Source: Pseudobdellovibrionaceae bacterium
GTDB taxonomy: Bacteria > Bdellovibrionota > Bdellovibrionia > Bdellovibrionales > Bdellovibrionaceae
DNA: 47,024 nucleotides
Direction: 5' to 3'
Assembly: GCA_021731025.1 (NCBI GenBank)
Contig: JAKFYD010000017.1
Span: forward strand, 1 to 47,024
In this document: positions 16,492 to 25,162 of the stretch, piece by piece
Layout: the number at the start of each line of letters is the position of its first letter
How positions within the stretch are numbered: position 1 is the stretch's first letter
Position numbers and translations under genes: made by a program
Notes under the pieces: generated by a model
What the model was told of the DNA's origin: nothing
Seen by the model: the letters and a program-made list of their open reading frames with translations, nothing else
The model's database searches: none

Positions 16492-17070
16492 CTAATTCTC
16501 ACTTGAATTTTTGTTAGCAACCTTGCGCGCGACTCTCTCGCCGTGGGGGAGTAGGGGAAGCGGATCCACGGGGCCTTTGTTGCGACGAATTTCAAAGTGC
16601 AAATGCACGCCGGTCGAGCGTCCTGTGCGGCCCATCAGGCCGATGGTTTCGCCTTGGCGAACCATTTGTCCTTCACGCACGCTGATTTTATCTAAATGCC
16701 CGTAGATGGTGGCCCAGCCGTAGCCAGACTCTAGCAAAATCATTTTTCCAAAGCCTTTGAAATCACGGCCAGCGTAAATCACCATGCCATCGTGGGAAGC
16801 TAAAATCTTTGTTCCTTTAGGCGCGGCCAGATCAATCCCTAAATGAGGACGACGTTTCTTGGGAAGAAATCCTCGGGTCAAGCGGGCTTCATTCACCGGC
16901 CAATCAAAAGCAAAACCTTTTGAAGAATTGGTCGAGCTCTCCTTAGTAAATGAGGGGATGCTCGCGTCTTCCTCTTCAGGGGCCGCAGTTCCAATCGTGG
17001 AACTGTTCGAAGCGCAGGCGGAGATGATCAAAGCAAAAAGCGAAAGCAAAATCAGATTTTTTTTCTGCAT
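16492..17070 (-). CDS. M23 family peptidase lipoprotein
   Basis: A 192-residue exported protein starting at ATG 17070, which has AAGGA eight bases upstream. An earlier ATG at 17088 lacks an SD and would lengthen the signal peptide. The lipobox is ALIISAC. The C-terminal two thirds is an LytM/M23 domain with the zinc ligands His and Asp in PHLGIDLAAP and the HxH motif in GVHLHFEIRR, so it is predicted to be active or at least zinc-competent against peptidoglycan cross-links. The order (lipoprotein anchor, short linker, M23) resembles NlpD without its LysM domain. Its partner and cellular role (division, prey wall remodelling) cannot be told. Confidence 0.9.
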   Translation of the reverse strand: MQKKNLILLSLFALIISACASNSSTIGTAAPEEEDASIPSFTKESSTNSSKGFAFDWPVNEARLTRGFLPKKRRPHLGIDLAAPKGTKILASHDGMVIYAGRDFKGFGKMILLESGYGWATIYGHLDKISVREGQMVRQGETIGLMGRTGRSTGVHLHFEIRRNKGPVDPLPLLPHGERVARKVANKNSSEN

Positions 17071-17122
17071 ATTTTCATTCCTTTCCATAGAATTATTTTG
17101 AAGGACAAAGTCCCAATTAAAT

Positions 17123-17140
17123 ACTCGCCCCAGGTCGAGT
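17123..17140 (-). terminator. Weak terminator candidate after glyA
   Basis: A 5-bp stem ACTCG/CGAGT with an 8-base loop, just past the glyA stop. On the minus strand it is followed by ATTTAATT. Weak; it may simply be the end of the long operon. Confidence 0.3.
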
Positions 17141-17163
17141 TTTCCTTCAGGGCGAAATGAAGT

Positions 17164-18414
17164 CTAATACAGTGGAAAATTTTGTCCCAAAGTTTTGACT
17201 TCGGCCTTGATTTTTATTCTGAGTGTTTCATCTTCGGGATTTTTTAAAATTTTTCCGATCCATCCGGCGATGACTTTCATTTCCGAAGCTTTCATCCCTC
17301 GTGTCGTTAATGCCGGAGTTCCGATGCGAATCCCGCTGGTCACGAAAGGCGAGCGTTTCTCATTGGGGACAGTATTTTTATTTACCGTGATACCGGCTTC
17401 ATCCAAAATAGTTTCTGCCATTTTTCCCGTAACCTCAGATTGACTGAGATCCATCAACAACAGGTGATTGTCAGTTCCGCCAGTGACCAAACTGAAACCT
17501 TGAGATAAAAGTTCTTCAGCAAGAACTTTTGCGTTTTGCACAACATGCTCAATGTAATTTTTAAAATCAGGCTGAAGCGCTTCACGAAAAGCCACAGCCT
17601 TTCCCGCGATCACATGCTCTAAGGGCCCACCTTGAATGCCAGGAAAAATGCGCGAGTTCATTAACTTCGCTCGCTCTTCAGAATTCGTCAGAATCAAACC
17701 ACCGCGTGGGCCACGCAAAGTTTTATGAGTGGTGCTTGTCACAAAGTCAGCTACAGGAAAAGGAGAAGGGTGATGCCCTGTCGCCACCAATCCTGCAAAG
17801 TGAGCCATGTCGACCATCAGCACAGCGCCAACTTCGGTGGCGATTTCTTTAAATTTATTAAAATCTAAAAAACGGGGATAAGCGCTGTAGCCAGCAATAA
17901 TCAATTTGGGTTTAACTTCCTGAGCTGTTTTTCGAATGATGTCGTAATTTAAGCGGCCTGTTTCAGGATCAAGCTTATAGGAAGCAGCTTTGTAAATCAG
18001 ACCGCTCATATTGACCGGAGAACCATGGGTCAAATGCCCCCCATGAGAAAGATCCATTCCCAGCAAAGTATCACCAGGTTGCAAGCAGGCCATGAAAACA
18101 GCTTGATTGGCTTGCGACCCACTGTGAGGTTGGACATTGGCAAACTGACATTGAAATAATTTTTTGGCTCGCTCGATAGCTAAAGATTCAGACTCATCAA
18201 CGTTATGGCAGCCACCGTAATAGCGTTTACCAGGATAGCCTTCAGCGTATTTATTAGTTAAGACCGAGCCCTGAGCTTCCATCACCGCTTTTGAAGTGTA
18301 ATTTTCAGAAGCGATCATCTCTAAACCTTCTCGTTGTCGGGCCTCTTCGTGTTGAATAATTTGAGCAATTTCAGGATCAGTTTCAGCCAGTGGCAAAGAT
18401 AATGAATTTTTCAA
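17164..18414 (-). CDS. glyA: Serine hydroxymethyltransferase
   Basis: A PLP enzyme that interconverts serine and glycine with transfer of a one-carbon unit to tetrahydrofolate; it supplies glycine and folate one-carbon units. The 416 residues are standard for the family. Lys231 in [14 protein letters not shown] is the PLP lysine. The N-terminal [10 protein letters not shown] and [14 protein letters not shown] substrate segments, and the VDMAHFAGL Asp/His that hold PLP, are intact. It is the last gene of the fab operon, 91 bp after rpiB, with an inverted repeat in that gap. Confidence 0.97.
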   Translation of the reverse strand: MKNSLSLPLAETDPEIAQIIQHEEARQREGLEMIASENYTSKAVMEAQGSVLTNKYAEGYPGKRYYGGCHNVDESESLAIERAKKLFQCQFANVQPHSGSQANQAVFMACLQPGDTLLGMDLSHGGHLTHGSPVNMSGLIYKAASYKLDPETGRLNYDIIRKTAQEVKPKLIIAGYSAYPRFLDFNKFKEIATEVGAVLMVDMAHFAGLVATGHHPSPFPVADFVTSTTHKTLRGPRGGLILTNSEERAKLMNSRIFPGIQGGPLEHVIAGKAVAFREALQPDFKNYIEHVVQNAKVLAEELLSQGFSLVTGGTDNHLLLMDLSQSEVTGKMAETILDEAGITVNKNTVPNEKRSPFVTSGIRIGTPALTTRGMKASEMKVIAGWIGKILKNPEDETLRIKIKAEVKTLGQNFPLY

Positions 18415-18431
18415 AACGGAATTCCTATCTA

Positions 18432-18490
18432 GAGCCTATATTAAATTTAAAATTAAGGTCGCCGCAGCGAAGGCAACAAAGGATAGGCTC
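18432..18490. repeat. Inverted repeat in the rpiB-glyA gap
   Basis: GAGCCTAT (18432-18439) and ATAGGCTC (18483-18490) form 8-bp arms 43 bp apart across the rpiB-glyA gap. It may form an mRNA stem that separates expression of glyA from the fab genes. Confidence 0.3.
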
Positions 18491-18505
18491 CTAAAATATT
18501 CGTAT

Positions 18506-18949
18506 TTAGATAGAATTATGAGTGGCTTTATTGATTTTAGCAACCCTTTGACTGTGGCGTCCTTGGGAAAATGCTGTTTTTTGGAAAATATCAAAGCAGG
18601 CAAAGGCTTCTTGCGGCGAGATAAAACGCCCCGGAAGACAAAGCACATTGGCATCATTATGTTCGCGTGAAAGTTGAGCAATCTCACGATTCCACACCAG
18701 AGCAGCGCGAATATGAGAATACTTGTTCGCTCGCATCGCCATCCCTTGTCCTGAACCACAAACAAGCACACCAAAATTCGTCGCTGACCAGGGCTCAGTA
18801 ACTTTTTTGCAAACCAAATCCGCAAAATCAGGAAAGTCGGTCGAGTCACTGTTGTAAGTGCCTAAATCTTCCCAAGGTAAGGAAGGATAATTTTTCATCA
18901 GTTCTTTTTTTAATTCGATGCCAGCGTGATCAGATCCAATGTAAATCAT
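18506..18949 (-). CDS. rpiB: Ribose-5-phosphate isomerase B
   Basis: A 147-residue RpiB/LacAB-family isomerase interconverting ribose 5-phosphate and ribulose 5-phosphate in the pentose phosphate pathway. The phosphate/substrate motif GSDHAGIELK is at the N-terminus, and the catalytic base Cys64 lies in VCGSGQGMAMRANK. The ATG lies three bases after the fabF stop, so the two are co-translated. The C-terminal tail after about residue 130 is basic and variable. Identification is secure. Confidence 0.95.
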   Translation of the reverse strand: MIYIGSDHAGIELKKELMKNYPSLPWEDLGTYNSDSTDFPDFADLVCKKVTEPWSATNFGVLVCGSGQGMAMRANKYSHIRAALVWNREIAQLSREHNDANVLCLPGRFISPQEAFACFDIFQKTAFSQGRHSQRVAKINKATHNSI

Positions 18950-18952
18950 AAG

Positions 18953-20221
18953 CTAACTCAACTTTGAAAAGATAAGAGAGCCATTCGTCCCGCCGAAACC
19001 AAAACTGTTATTCAACACGTGATTGATTTTTCCCGTGCGAGCTTCGTTGGGAACATAATCCAGATCGCAGTCTTCACTGGGATTATTGAGATTGATTGTT
19101 GGTGGGACAATTTGGTCACGGATACTCAAAATACAGAACACACTTTCCAAGGCTCCAGCAGCGCCTAGTAAATGTCCCGTCATTGATTTTGTTCCCGAGA
19201 TCCAAACTTTTTTTGCAGCCTCACCAAAAACTTTTTTCACCGCTAAACTTTCAAGACCATCCCCAATCGGAGTCGAAGTGGCGTGAGCATTGATATGATT
19301 AATATCTGCCGGCGATAATCCCGCATCTTTAAGAGCCAAAAGCATAGCTCGCTGCCCCCCTTCATGCTCGGGAGCAGGGGCCGTGAAGTGATTCGCATCC
19401 GACGAAGCACCATAACCCGTGAGTTCACACAAAATTGGTGCTCCACGCTTTTCAGCATGCTCGAGAGATTCTAAGCAAAGAATTCCGCAGCCTTCACCCA
19501 GAACAAAACCATCGCGGTCTTTATCCCAAGGACGGCTTGCCGTTTCCGGAGAATCATTGCGAGTGGAAAGTGCTTTCATCGCCGCAAATCCAGCAATGGC
19601 CATCGGGCACACCGTGGCTTCAGAACCTCCGGTGATCATCACATCACAGATTCCACTGCGAATGTAATTGTAAGCTTCACCAATAGAGTGAACTGCCGAC
19701 GCACAAGCGGAAGTGATCGAGTAGTTAGGACCTTTAGCTCCAATGGCAATGCTCACCTGGCCCGCAGCTAAATTTGTGATCACCGCAGGAATAAAGAAAG
19801 GACTGACTCGGCCGGGTCCTCTTTCTTTTAATTTTGAATATTGCTCTTCAATAACGGGGAGACCACCCATACCAACACCGATGATTACACCAACTTTTGG
19901 CGCAAGGTCTTCCGATATTTTCAGCTGAGCCATTTCCATGGCCATCTTGGTTCCAGCCAAAGCGTAATGGATAAAGGTATCCATTTTCTTCTGCTCTTTT
20001 TTCTCGATCCACGAGTCAGGAGTAAAACCCTGAATTTCTCCCGCAAAAGTGACGTCGTAGCCTGCAGTATCAAACTTCGTAATTTTTTTGATACCACTTT
20101 GGCCACGCAAAGCATTTTTCCAAGTCTCTTCGCTGTTCAGTCCCAAGGGACTGATAGCGCTGACACCAGTAACGACGACTCTTTTATTAGGGCGAGGACT
20201 TCGCTCAAATCGAGAGTTCAT
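18953..20221 (-). CDS. fabF: 3-oxoacyl-ACP synthase II
   Basis: A condensing enzyme that elongates acyl-ACP with malonyl-ACP. The 422 residues include catalytic Cys173 in ITSACASAVHS, and the two active-site histidines in INAHATSTPIGD and STKSMTGHLLGAAG, followed by the C-terminal NNSFGFGGTNGS glycine loop. The first ~12 residues before VVVTG are a short basic extension. The start is five bases after the acpP stop; it is followed by rpiB three bases later. FabF controls thermal adjustment of unsaturated chains in E. coli; whether that holds here is unknown. Confidence 0.97.
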   Translation of the reverse strand: MNSRFERSPRPNKRVVVTGVSAISPLGLNSEETWKNALRGQSGIKKITKFDTAGYDVTFAGEIQGFTPDSWIEKKEQKKMDTFIHYALAGTKMAMEMAQLKISEDLAPKVGVIIGVGMGGLPVIEEQYSKLKERGPGRVSPFFIPAVITNLAAGQVSIAIGAKGPNYSITSACASAVHSIGEAYNYIRSGICDVMITGGSEATVCPMAIAGFAAMKALSTRNDSPETASRPWDKDRDGFVLGEGCGILCLESLEHAEKRGAPILCELTGYGASSDANHFTAPAPEHEGGQRAMLLALKDAGLSPADINHINAHATSTPIGDGLESLAVKKVFGEAAKKVWISGTKSMTGHLLGAAGALESVFCILSIRDQIVPPTINLNNPSEDCDLDYVPNEARTGKINHVLNNSFGFGGTNGSLIFSKLS

Positions 20222-20226
20222 AAAAT

Positions 20227-20463
20227 TTACGCTTTGCCTTTTTTCTCGAGGTAAGTCGCAACGTCTTGAACCGTTTTTAACTTCTCGGCATCTTCATCAG
20301 GAATTTCGAGATCGAACTCTTCTTCCATCGCCATAACAAGCTCAACGATGTCCAAGCTATCTGCGCCAAGATCGTCGATGAATGAAGCTTCTGCTTTAAC
20401 TTTCTCGGGATCAACGCCCAATTGCTCGACGATGATATCTTTAACTTTTGGGTGAATAGACAT
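20227..20463 (-). CDS. acpP: Acyl carrier protein
   Basis: The 78-residue acidic carrier that holds growing fatty acids on a 4'-phosphopantetheine arm. Ser36 in [11 protein letters not shown] is the attachment site. The start is ATG 20463, with AGGAGG five bases upstream; a longer frame to 20526 would overlap fabG and is rejected. The very strong SD matches the high expression expected of ACP. It sits between fabG and fabF as in many proteobacteria. Confidence 0.97.
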   Translation of the reverse strand: MSIHPKVKDIIVEQLGVDPEKVKAEASFIDDLGADSLDIVELVMAMEEEFDLEIPDEDAEKLKTVQDVATYLEKKGKA

Positions 20464-20503
20464 TTTTTCCTCCTGGTTTCCGGTTTCTGTTTTCATTATA
20501 AAA

Positions 20504-21247
20504 TTATTCCATATACATTCCACCATTCACACTGAGAGTGTGACCGGTGATGTAACTTGACTCTTCACTCAGTAAAAAACGAACAGCCGAGGCAACCTCT
20601 TTGCTTTCGCCGATGCGATTCATCGGGATCTGAGCAAGAATTTTTTCTTTGGTTTCTGGTTGTAAAATTCCTGTCATTTCTGTTTCGATAAATCCTGGAG
20701 CCACACAGTTAACACGAACTCCTCGTGACGCCAATTCCAGCGCGATGGATTTCGAAAAACCGACCGTGCCAGCTTTACTAGCGGCATAATTCGCTTGGCC
20801 CGCGTTTCCAGTTTGTCCAATGACAGAAGTGATATTCACGATGGAACCTTTGCGAGCCTTCATCATGGGCTTAGCAACAGCTTTAGTAACCAGGAATGTT
20901 CCACGCAAATTGGTGTTTATGACTTGATCAAAATCGTCCGTCTTCATGCGAACCAAAAGTTGATCCTTCGTGATGCCCGCGTTGTTAACAAGGCCATCAA
21001 CTTCACCAAACTTTTCGAAAATTTCACCCATGGCTTTTTCAATCGAGGCTTCATCGCTGATATTCATTTGTAAAAAGATATGGCCGCTTCCGGGTAAAGA
21101 ACGAGCCACTTCAGCAGCAGCTTCTTCTTTCGAAGAATAAGTAAAGGCCACTTGAGCGCCGCTTTCGGCAAGGTGTTGAACAATGCGGGCACCAATGCCG
21201 CGACTGCCACCTGTAACAATAATTTTTTTTCCACTCAGTGAACTCAA
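20504..21247 (-). CDS. fabG: 3-oxoacyl-ACP reductase
   Basis: An NADPH-dependent short-chain reductase that reduces 3-oxoacyl-ACP. The 247 residues have the cofactor loop GGSRGIG (residues 13-19), NNAG (88-91), and the catalytic Ser141, Tyr154 and Lys158 (YAASK). The start is TTG 21247, with AAAGGA six bases upstream. It follows fabD by 62 bp and precedes acpP by 40 bp. Confidence 0.97.
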   Translation of the reverse strand: MSSLSGKKIIVTGGSRGIGARIVQHLAESGAQVAFTYSSKEEAAAEVARSLPGSGHIFLQMNISDEASIEKAMGEIFEKFGEVDGLVNNAGITKDQLLVRMKTDDFDQVINTNLRGTFLVTKAVAKPMMKARKGSIVNITSVIGQTGNAGQANYAASKAGTVGFSKSIALELASRGVRVNCVAPGFIETEMTGILQPETKEKILAQIPMNRIGESKEVASAVRFLLSEESSYITGHTLSVNGGMYME

Positions 21248-21309
21248 ATTTTATCCTTTATCAAAAGCTTGGTGAATATTGATGAAAACGGAATGGCCAT
21301 CAACATTTT

Positions 21310-22278
21310 TCAATGACCCATTGCCTTCAAGTCACCAGTTAAACTTTTTAAATCATCAAGAGAACTTAAGCTATAAACTTTAAAACCTTCATCAATCTTT
21401 TTGAGCAATCCCTTAAGAACCGTGCCATGACCGCATTCAATCATTGTCGTTAAATTTTTTAACTTCATGGTTTCGATACTTTGAGTCCACAGCACCGGCG
21501 CTGACACCTGCCGAATTAAGTTTTCACGCAAAGAATCGGCTTTCGAGACAGGCTGTGCAGTGAAGTTTTGGTAAATAGGAAATTTGGAGTCCTTAAAAGT
21601 CATCGAAGTTAAAACATCACGCATAACGTCTTCAGCGGGTTTCATCAACGAACAGTGAAAAGGAGCTGAAACATTCAAAGGAATTAATTTGGCTCTTTTC
21701 GGAGAACCAGGAACAGACTCGGCTTTAAAATTTGTTTTTAACCAATCAATCGCTTTTTGCGATCCACTGATAACGACTTGACCAGGACTATTAAAATTAG
21801 CTGGGCTTAAAGGCTTAATGCCAGATTCTTTTTCAACCCATTCGCACATCCAACGAACTTGAATATCATCAAGTCCTAGGCATGCGACCATTCCACCTTC
21901 ACCGCGGGGAACTGCCGACTGCATGGCTTGACCTCGGCGACGAACGGCTTTCATAGCCTCGGAAAAATGGATGGATTCCGCAGCAACTAAAGCCGCGTAT
22001 TCACCAATCGAATGTCCTGCGGCAGCCAAAACGGGAACCGAAGTTTCTTGGCGAAGAACTCGCTGTGCAGCTGTCGAAACACAAAGTAGAGCTGGCTGAG
22101 TATTTTCAGTCAGAGCCAAATCCGAATCGGCAGAATCGAAGCAAAGTTTTTTTAGATCCAGGCTGATAGCTTCGCTGGCTTCTTCGAAAGTTTCTTTAGC
22201 GATTTTAAAATCACTGTATAAAAACTTTCCCATTCCGGAAGCTTGACTGCCTTGCCCTGGAAAAAGAAGAGAAACCAT
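21310..22278 (-). CDS. fabD: Malonyl-CoA:ACP transacylase
   Basis: Transfers malonyl from CoA to ACP to supply all elongation steps. The 322 residues carry FPGQGSQ at the N-terminus, nucleophile Ser90 in GHSIGEYAAL, the arginine in the RGQAMQ segment, and the catalytic His in SAPFHCSLM (about residue 209). Its ATG overlaps the fabH stop by one base (TAATG at 22276-22280), so it is translationally coupled. Confidence 0.97.
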   Translation of the reverse strand: MVSLLFPGQGSQASGMGKFLYSDFKIAKETFEEASEAISLDLKKLCFDSADSDLALTENTQPALLCVSTAAQRVLRQETSVPVLAAAGHSIGEYAALVAAESIHFSEAMKAVRRRGQAMQSAVPRGEGGMVACLGLDDIQVRWMCEWVEKESGIKPLSPANFNSPGQVVISGSQKAIDWLKTNFKAESVPGSPKRAKLIPLNVSAPFHCSLMKPAEDVMRDVLTSMTFKDSKFPIYQNFTAQPVSKADSLRENLIRQVSAPVLWTQSIETMKLKNLTTMIECGHGTVLKGLLKKIDEGFKVYSLSSLDDLKSLTGDLKAMGH

Positions 22279-23273
22279 TAAAACCTCAACAGGACGCTGC
22301 CCGAAGTGAGACCAGCGCCAAAGGCAGCCAGCAAAATCAGCTGACCACGTTGAATTTTTTTCTCTTGAACAGCAAGATCGAAGGCGACGGGAATTGAAGC
22401 TGCTGAAGTGTTTCCGGTTTCTTGCAAACTGAAGATCACTTTCTCTTTTGGAAATTCAAAATATTCAGCAACACTTTCAAGAATGCGAACATTGGCTTGA
22501 TGAGGAACTAACCAATCCACTTCATGAGATTTGACATTATTCGCAGCTAAAGCTTCATGACAACATTGAGTTAGTGTTCGAACGGCATTTTTAAAGATCT
22601 CTCGACCTTTCATTTTCACGTAGTGATTTCCTGAATCCAGAACTTCTTGTGAAAACGGCATACGAGAGCCACCACCAGGAAGAACAAAAAGATCACCCAG
22701 GCCGCCATCGGCATGAAGGTGAGAGCTCATGATGGTGTTAGGATCATTGGCTTCGGCGCGACTGACAATCCATGCACCAGCAGCGTCGCCAAACAGAATG
22801 CAAGTTTCACGGTCTTTGTAATTCACTAATCGATGAAGAACTTCGCCACCCACAACCAGAATATTTTTATACATTCCCGTGCGAATGAACTGATCAGCAA
22901 CCGAAAGCCCATAAACAAATCCCGAGCAAGCGGCTGAAAGATCGAAGGCCATAATGTGTCTTGCGCCTAAACGATGCTGAAGCACGCAGGCGGTTGAAGG
23001 CATCACTTGATCACCGCTCACGGTAGAAACAATGATCAGATCTAAATCTTGAGCGGTAAGGCCCGCATCTTTTAAGGCTTTTATTGAGGCTTCATAACAA
23101 AGATCCGAACAGGCTTCATGAGGAGCAGCTTTATGACGGCGCTCAATGCCTGTGCGTTCAATAATCCACTGATTGTTGGTTTCAACCATTTTTTCGATGT
23201 CAAAATTCGTAATGACACCTTCGGGAAGGTAAGAACCTGTTCCTGCAACACGTGATCGGTAAATGCCCGACAT
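22278..23273 (-). CDS. fabH: 3-oxoacyl-ACP synthase III
   Basis: Starts fatty acid synthesis by condensing acetyl-CoA with malonyl-ACP. The preferred start is ATG 23273, with AAGGA five bases upstream (331 residues). An ATG 21 bp earlier (23294) has no SD. Catalytic Cys116 in LSAACSGFVYG, His in VPHQANVRI and Asn in ETGNTSAAS are all present. The gene directly follows rpmF; the plsX gene commonly found between them is missing. Confidence 0.96.
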   Translation of the reverse strand: MSGIYRSRVAGTGSYLPEGVITNFDIEKMVETNNQWIIERTGIERRHKAAPHEACSDLCYEASIKALKDAGLTAQDLDLIIVSTVSGDQVMPSTACVLQHRLGARHIMAFDLSAACSGFVYGLSVADQFIRTGMYKNILVVGGEVLHRLVNYKDRETCILFGDAAGAWIVSRAEANDPNTIMSSHLHADGGLGDLFVLPGGGSRMPFSQEVLDSGNHYVKMKGREIFKNAVRTLTQCCHEALAANNVKSHEVDWLVPHQANVRILESVAEYFEFPKEKVIFSLQETGNTSAASIPVAFDLAVQEKKIQRGQLILLAAFGAGLTSGSVLLRF

Positions 23274-23307
23274 GGTATTCCTTGTAGCGGTCATAAACAG
23301 TAATTAA

Positions 23308-23496
23308 TTAACTGTTCGTAGCGCTAATTTGTTTGCCTTTGTAATAGTAGGCACCGTCAGCACCTTTGTGGGCGCGGTGAGGGCGAACTAATTCACCTGA
23401 TTTTTTGTCGATCGCCATTGATGGAGCTTCAAGTCCATCATGAGAGCGGCGCATGTTACGACGTGAGCGTGACGTTTTCTTCTTTGGAGTTGGCAT
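23308..23496 (-). CDS. rpmF: Ribosomal protein bL32
   Basis: The 62-residue large-subunit protein bL32, recognised by its basic N-terminus [17 protein letters not shown]. The zinc-binding cysteines found in some bL32 proteins are absent: the region reads [14 protein letters not shown]. It lies between the DUF177 gene and fabH, a conserved link between ribosome and lipid synthesis genes. Confidence 0.96.
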   Translation of the reverse strand: MPTPKKKTSRSRRNMRRSHDGLEAPSMAIDKKSGELVRPHRAHKGADGAYYYKGKQISATNS

Positions 23497-23556
23497 GTTA
23501 ACCTCGTTAAATGTAGATCCAGCAAATTGTTACAAAATCGGTAAAAAATCAACCTC

Positions 23557-24114
23557 TTATTGGAGTTTGATATTCTTCAAAACAGCAAAAGGGTTTGGTT
23601 TATCTTCTTTGGGCAGCTGATCCTCGTAACTGAACTGCTTTTCGTGCACAGGAATTTTGCATTCAATGCAATTTCCCTTGGCGTCCTCGATGGGAGCGGG
23701 ATTAAAGGGCACCGCCAAAGCTATAACTTCGTGGATGTATTCGCCGATATCGAACATAAAATTGCTTGGATATTCGGCAACGGTGGGACCCACTTCAATG
23801 GATTCAGAGATGTGATTGACACGAGCGTACTTTCCATTTCGATCCTGAGGTTGTTCGGGAATCAAAATAGAGTGAAATTTTTCCACGATATCAAATTTGA
23901 ACTCGATTCCACATCGAGAGCACTGCTCTTTCGAAGCAGCCTTGAGGTTCCCAGTCAGTTCAAAATCACGGCTGTTCATAGGTCGAACGTGAAACTCAAC
24001 TTGATAGGGATTGTTGTCGATCAAGTCACTTATAACAGCATCAAGTTCTTTGGTTTTTCGGTTCCAATGATAGTCGCGACCATTTTCGGGAATGTCTGAT
24101 AAATTGATTTTCAT
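23557..24114 (-). CDS. DUF177/YceD family protein
   Basis: A 185-residue protein of the DUF177 (YceD) family, which is almost always next to rpmF and is implicated in 23S rRNA maturation or stability in E. coli and plants. It has two CxxC pairs, CSRC in the middle and CIEC near residue 150, so it could bind zinc. It starts at ATG 24114 with GGAG five bases upstream, and appears to be the first gene of the rpmF-fab operon, after the promoter and palindrome at 24135-24168. Confidence 0.9.
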   Translation of the reverse strand: MKINLSDIPENGRDYHWNRKTKELDAVISDLIDNNPYQVEFHVRPMNSRDFELTGNLKAASKEQCSRCGIEFKFDIVEKFHSILIPEQPQDRNGKYARVNHISESIEVGPTVAEYPSNFMFDIGEYIHEVIALAVPFNPAPIEDAKGNCIECKIPVHEKQFSYEDQLPKEDKPNPFAVLKNIKLQ

Positions 24115-24134
24115 AAAAACTCCGGCAAAGTCCT

Positions 24135-24163
24135 GTGATAGACGTATTGATTCACAGAGTCAA
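24135..24163 (-). promoter_or_regulatory. Promoter candidate for the DUF177-rpmF-fab operon
   Basis: On the minus strand: TTGACT (24163-24158), a 17-bp spacer, then TATCAC (24140-24135). The -35 matches 5 of 6 and the -10 matches 4 of 6. It lies 21 bp upstream of the DUF177 ATG. Confidence 0.4.
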
Positions 24164-24168
24164 TACGT
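24142..24168. promoter_or_regulatory. Perfect palindrome overlapping the fab operon promoter
   Basis: ACGTATTGA (24142-24150) and TCAATACGT (24160-24168) are perfect 9-bp arms around a 9-bp centre. The repeat covers the candidate -35 and most of the spacer of the fab operon promoter, the usual place for a repressor operator. It has no U-tract and is a poor terminator. Confidence 0.5.
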
Positions 24169-24198
24169 GTTCGCTGTCCTTATATTCTCATGAAAAAT

Positions 24199-25158
24199 CT
24201 ACTTTTGCAGAAGATAACTCTCAGCAGGAAGTTTGTTTTTGATTAATCCTAATTCAAACAATTGGTCCTGAAGAGTTTTCCACCGTTCGAGCTTCATTTC
24301 GCCCAGTGTCTCGCCCGGAAGATCAATAAGCTTTTTCTGACGATCCGACGATTTTTGTAAAACGCTTTGGTCCATGACTTTATTCAGTGAGGCCAAATGT
24401 TTATTCGTTGAAGCTGGTGAATTTAAATAGGCCTTCCAACCGGATTGAACGGCCTTCTTCATATTTTGAACTTCCTGCGGAGAAGTTTTAAGTCGCGATT
24501 GCTGTGTCGCTAGAACGGTGGTGTAGGGATTAAAACCAGACTCGGCGACAAGAAATGTTTTAATTTTCAGACCCGCCTTTTCGGCCAAGAGATCTTCCGA
24601 GTTAATGAAACCTTGCTGAGAATATTTTTTGTCGGCTTGGAAATTTCCAACTCCTCCCAGGTAGGGGACAAATGCAACTTTAATAGGAGCATAGAGCTTC
24701 GTTAAAAATTGAACATAGGAAAGTCCCTGTTGCAAAGCCAAACGTCCCTCACTTTGAAAAACATCCTTTAAATTTTTAAAATTTCTTTCCGCATGGGTCA
24801 TGATCATCTGGGGATTTGTTTTGTAAACGGTATAAATTGCAACGAGAGGGGATTTGGGGTTTTTCTCGTTGGCCACAATCAATTCTTCAGCACTGATGAT
24901 GCCGTAATCAATTTGGTTGTGCACCAGCATTTGCACGGTTGGAGTTCCCGAACCACCTTCAATGATTTCCACTTGTAAATTTTCTTTTGAAAAATGCCCT
25001 TGTTGTTGAGCTTCATAAAATCCCCCGAACTGGGGTTCAGCTTTCCAGTTGAGTCCTAACTTTAAACTGACTGACTTTGGTAAATTTTCTTGAGCAAATA
25101 CAAACGAAGAAGGAAGGGTCAGCGCTAAAATTAAAAATTTTACTTTTTTTAAAAACAT
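24199..25158 (-). CDS. ABC transporter substrate-binding protein, NMT1/THI5-like
   Basis: A 319-residue periplasmic binding protein with a signal peptide (residues 1-22, ..SFVFAQ). The family signature LKLGLNWKAEPQFGGFYEAQ (residues 32-51), with VQMLVHNQIDYGIISAEE downstream, places it with NMT1/SsuA/ThiY binders of thiamine precursors, sulfonates or aromatic acids. The ligand is not determined; no TPP riboswitch precedes the operon. It is the last gene of a four-gene operon (oxygenase-like, ATPase, permease, binding protein), four bases after the permease stop. Confidence 0.88.
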   Translation of the reverse strand: MFLKKVKFLILALTLPSSFVFAQENLPKSVSLKLGLNWKAEPQFGGFYEAQQQGHFSKENLQVEIIEGGSGTPTVQMLVHNQIDYGIISAEELIVANEKNPKSPLVAIYTVYKTNPQMIMTHAERNFKNLKDVFQSEGRLALQQGLSYVQFLTKLYAPIKVAFVPYLGGVGNFQADKKYSQQGFINSEDLLAEKAGLKIKTFLVAESGFNPYTTVLATQQSRLKTSPQEVQNMKKAVQSGWKAYLNSPASTNKHLASLNKVMDQSVLQKSSDRQKKLIDLPGETLGEMKLERWKTLQDQLFELGLIKNKLPAESYLLQK

Positions 25159-25162
25159 AAAT

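Noticed and set aside
18436-18849. 137-codon minus-strand ORF overlapping rpiB
   Set aside because: Out-of-frame shadow of rpiB; no family features.
20464-20526. N-terminal extension of acpP
   Set aside because: AGGAGG directly precedes ATG 20463 and the extension would overlap fabG coding sequence.
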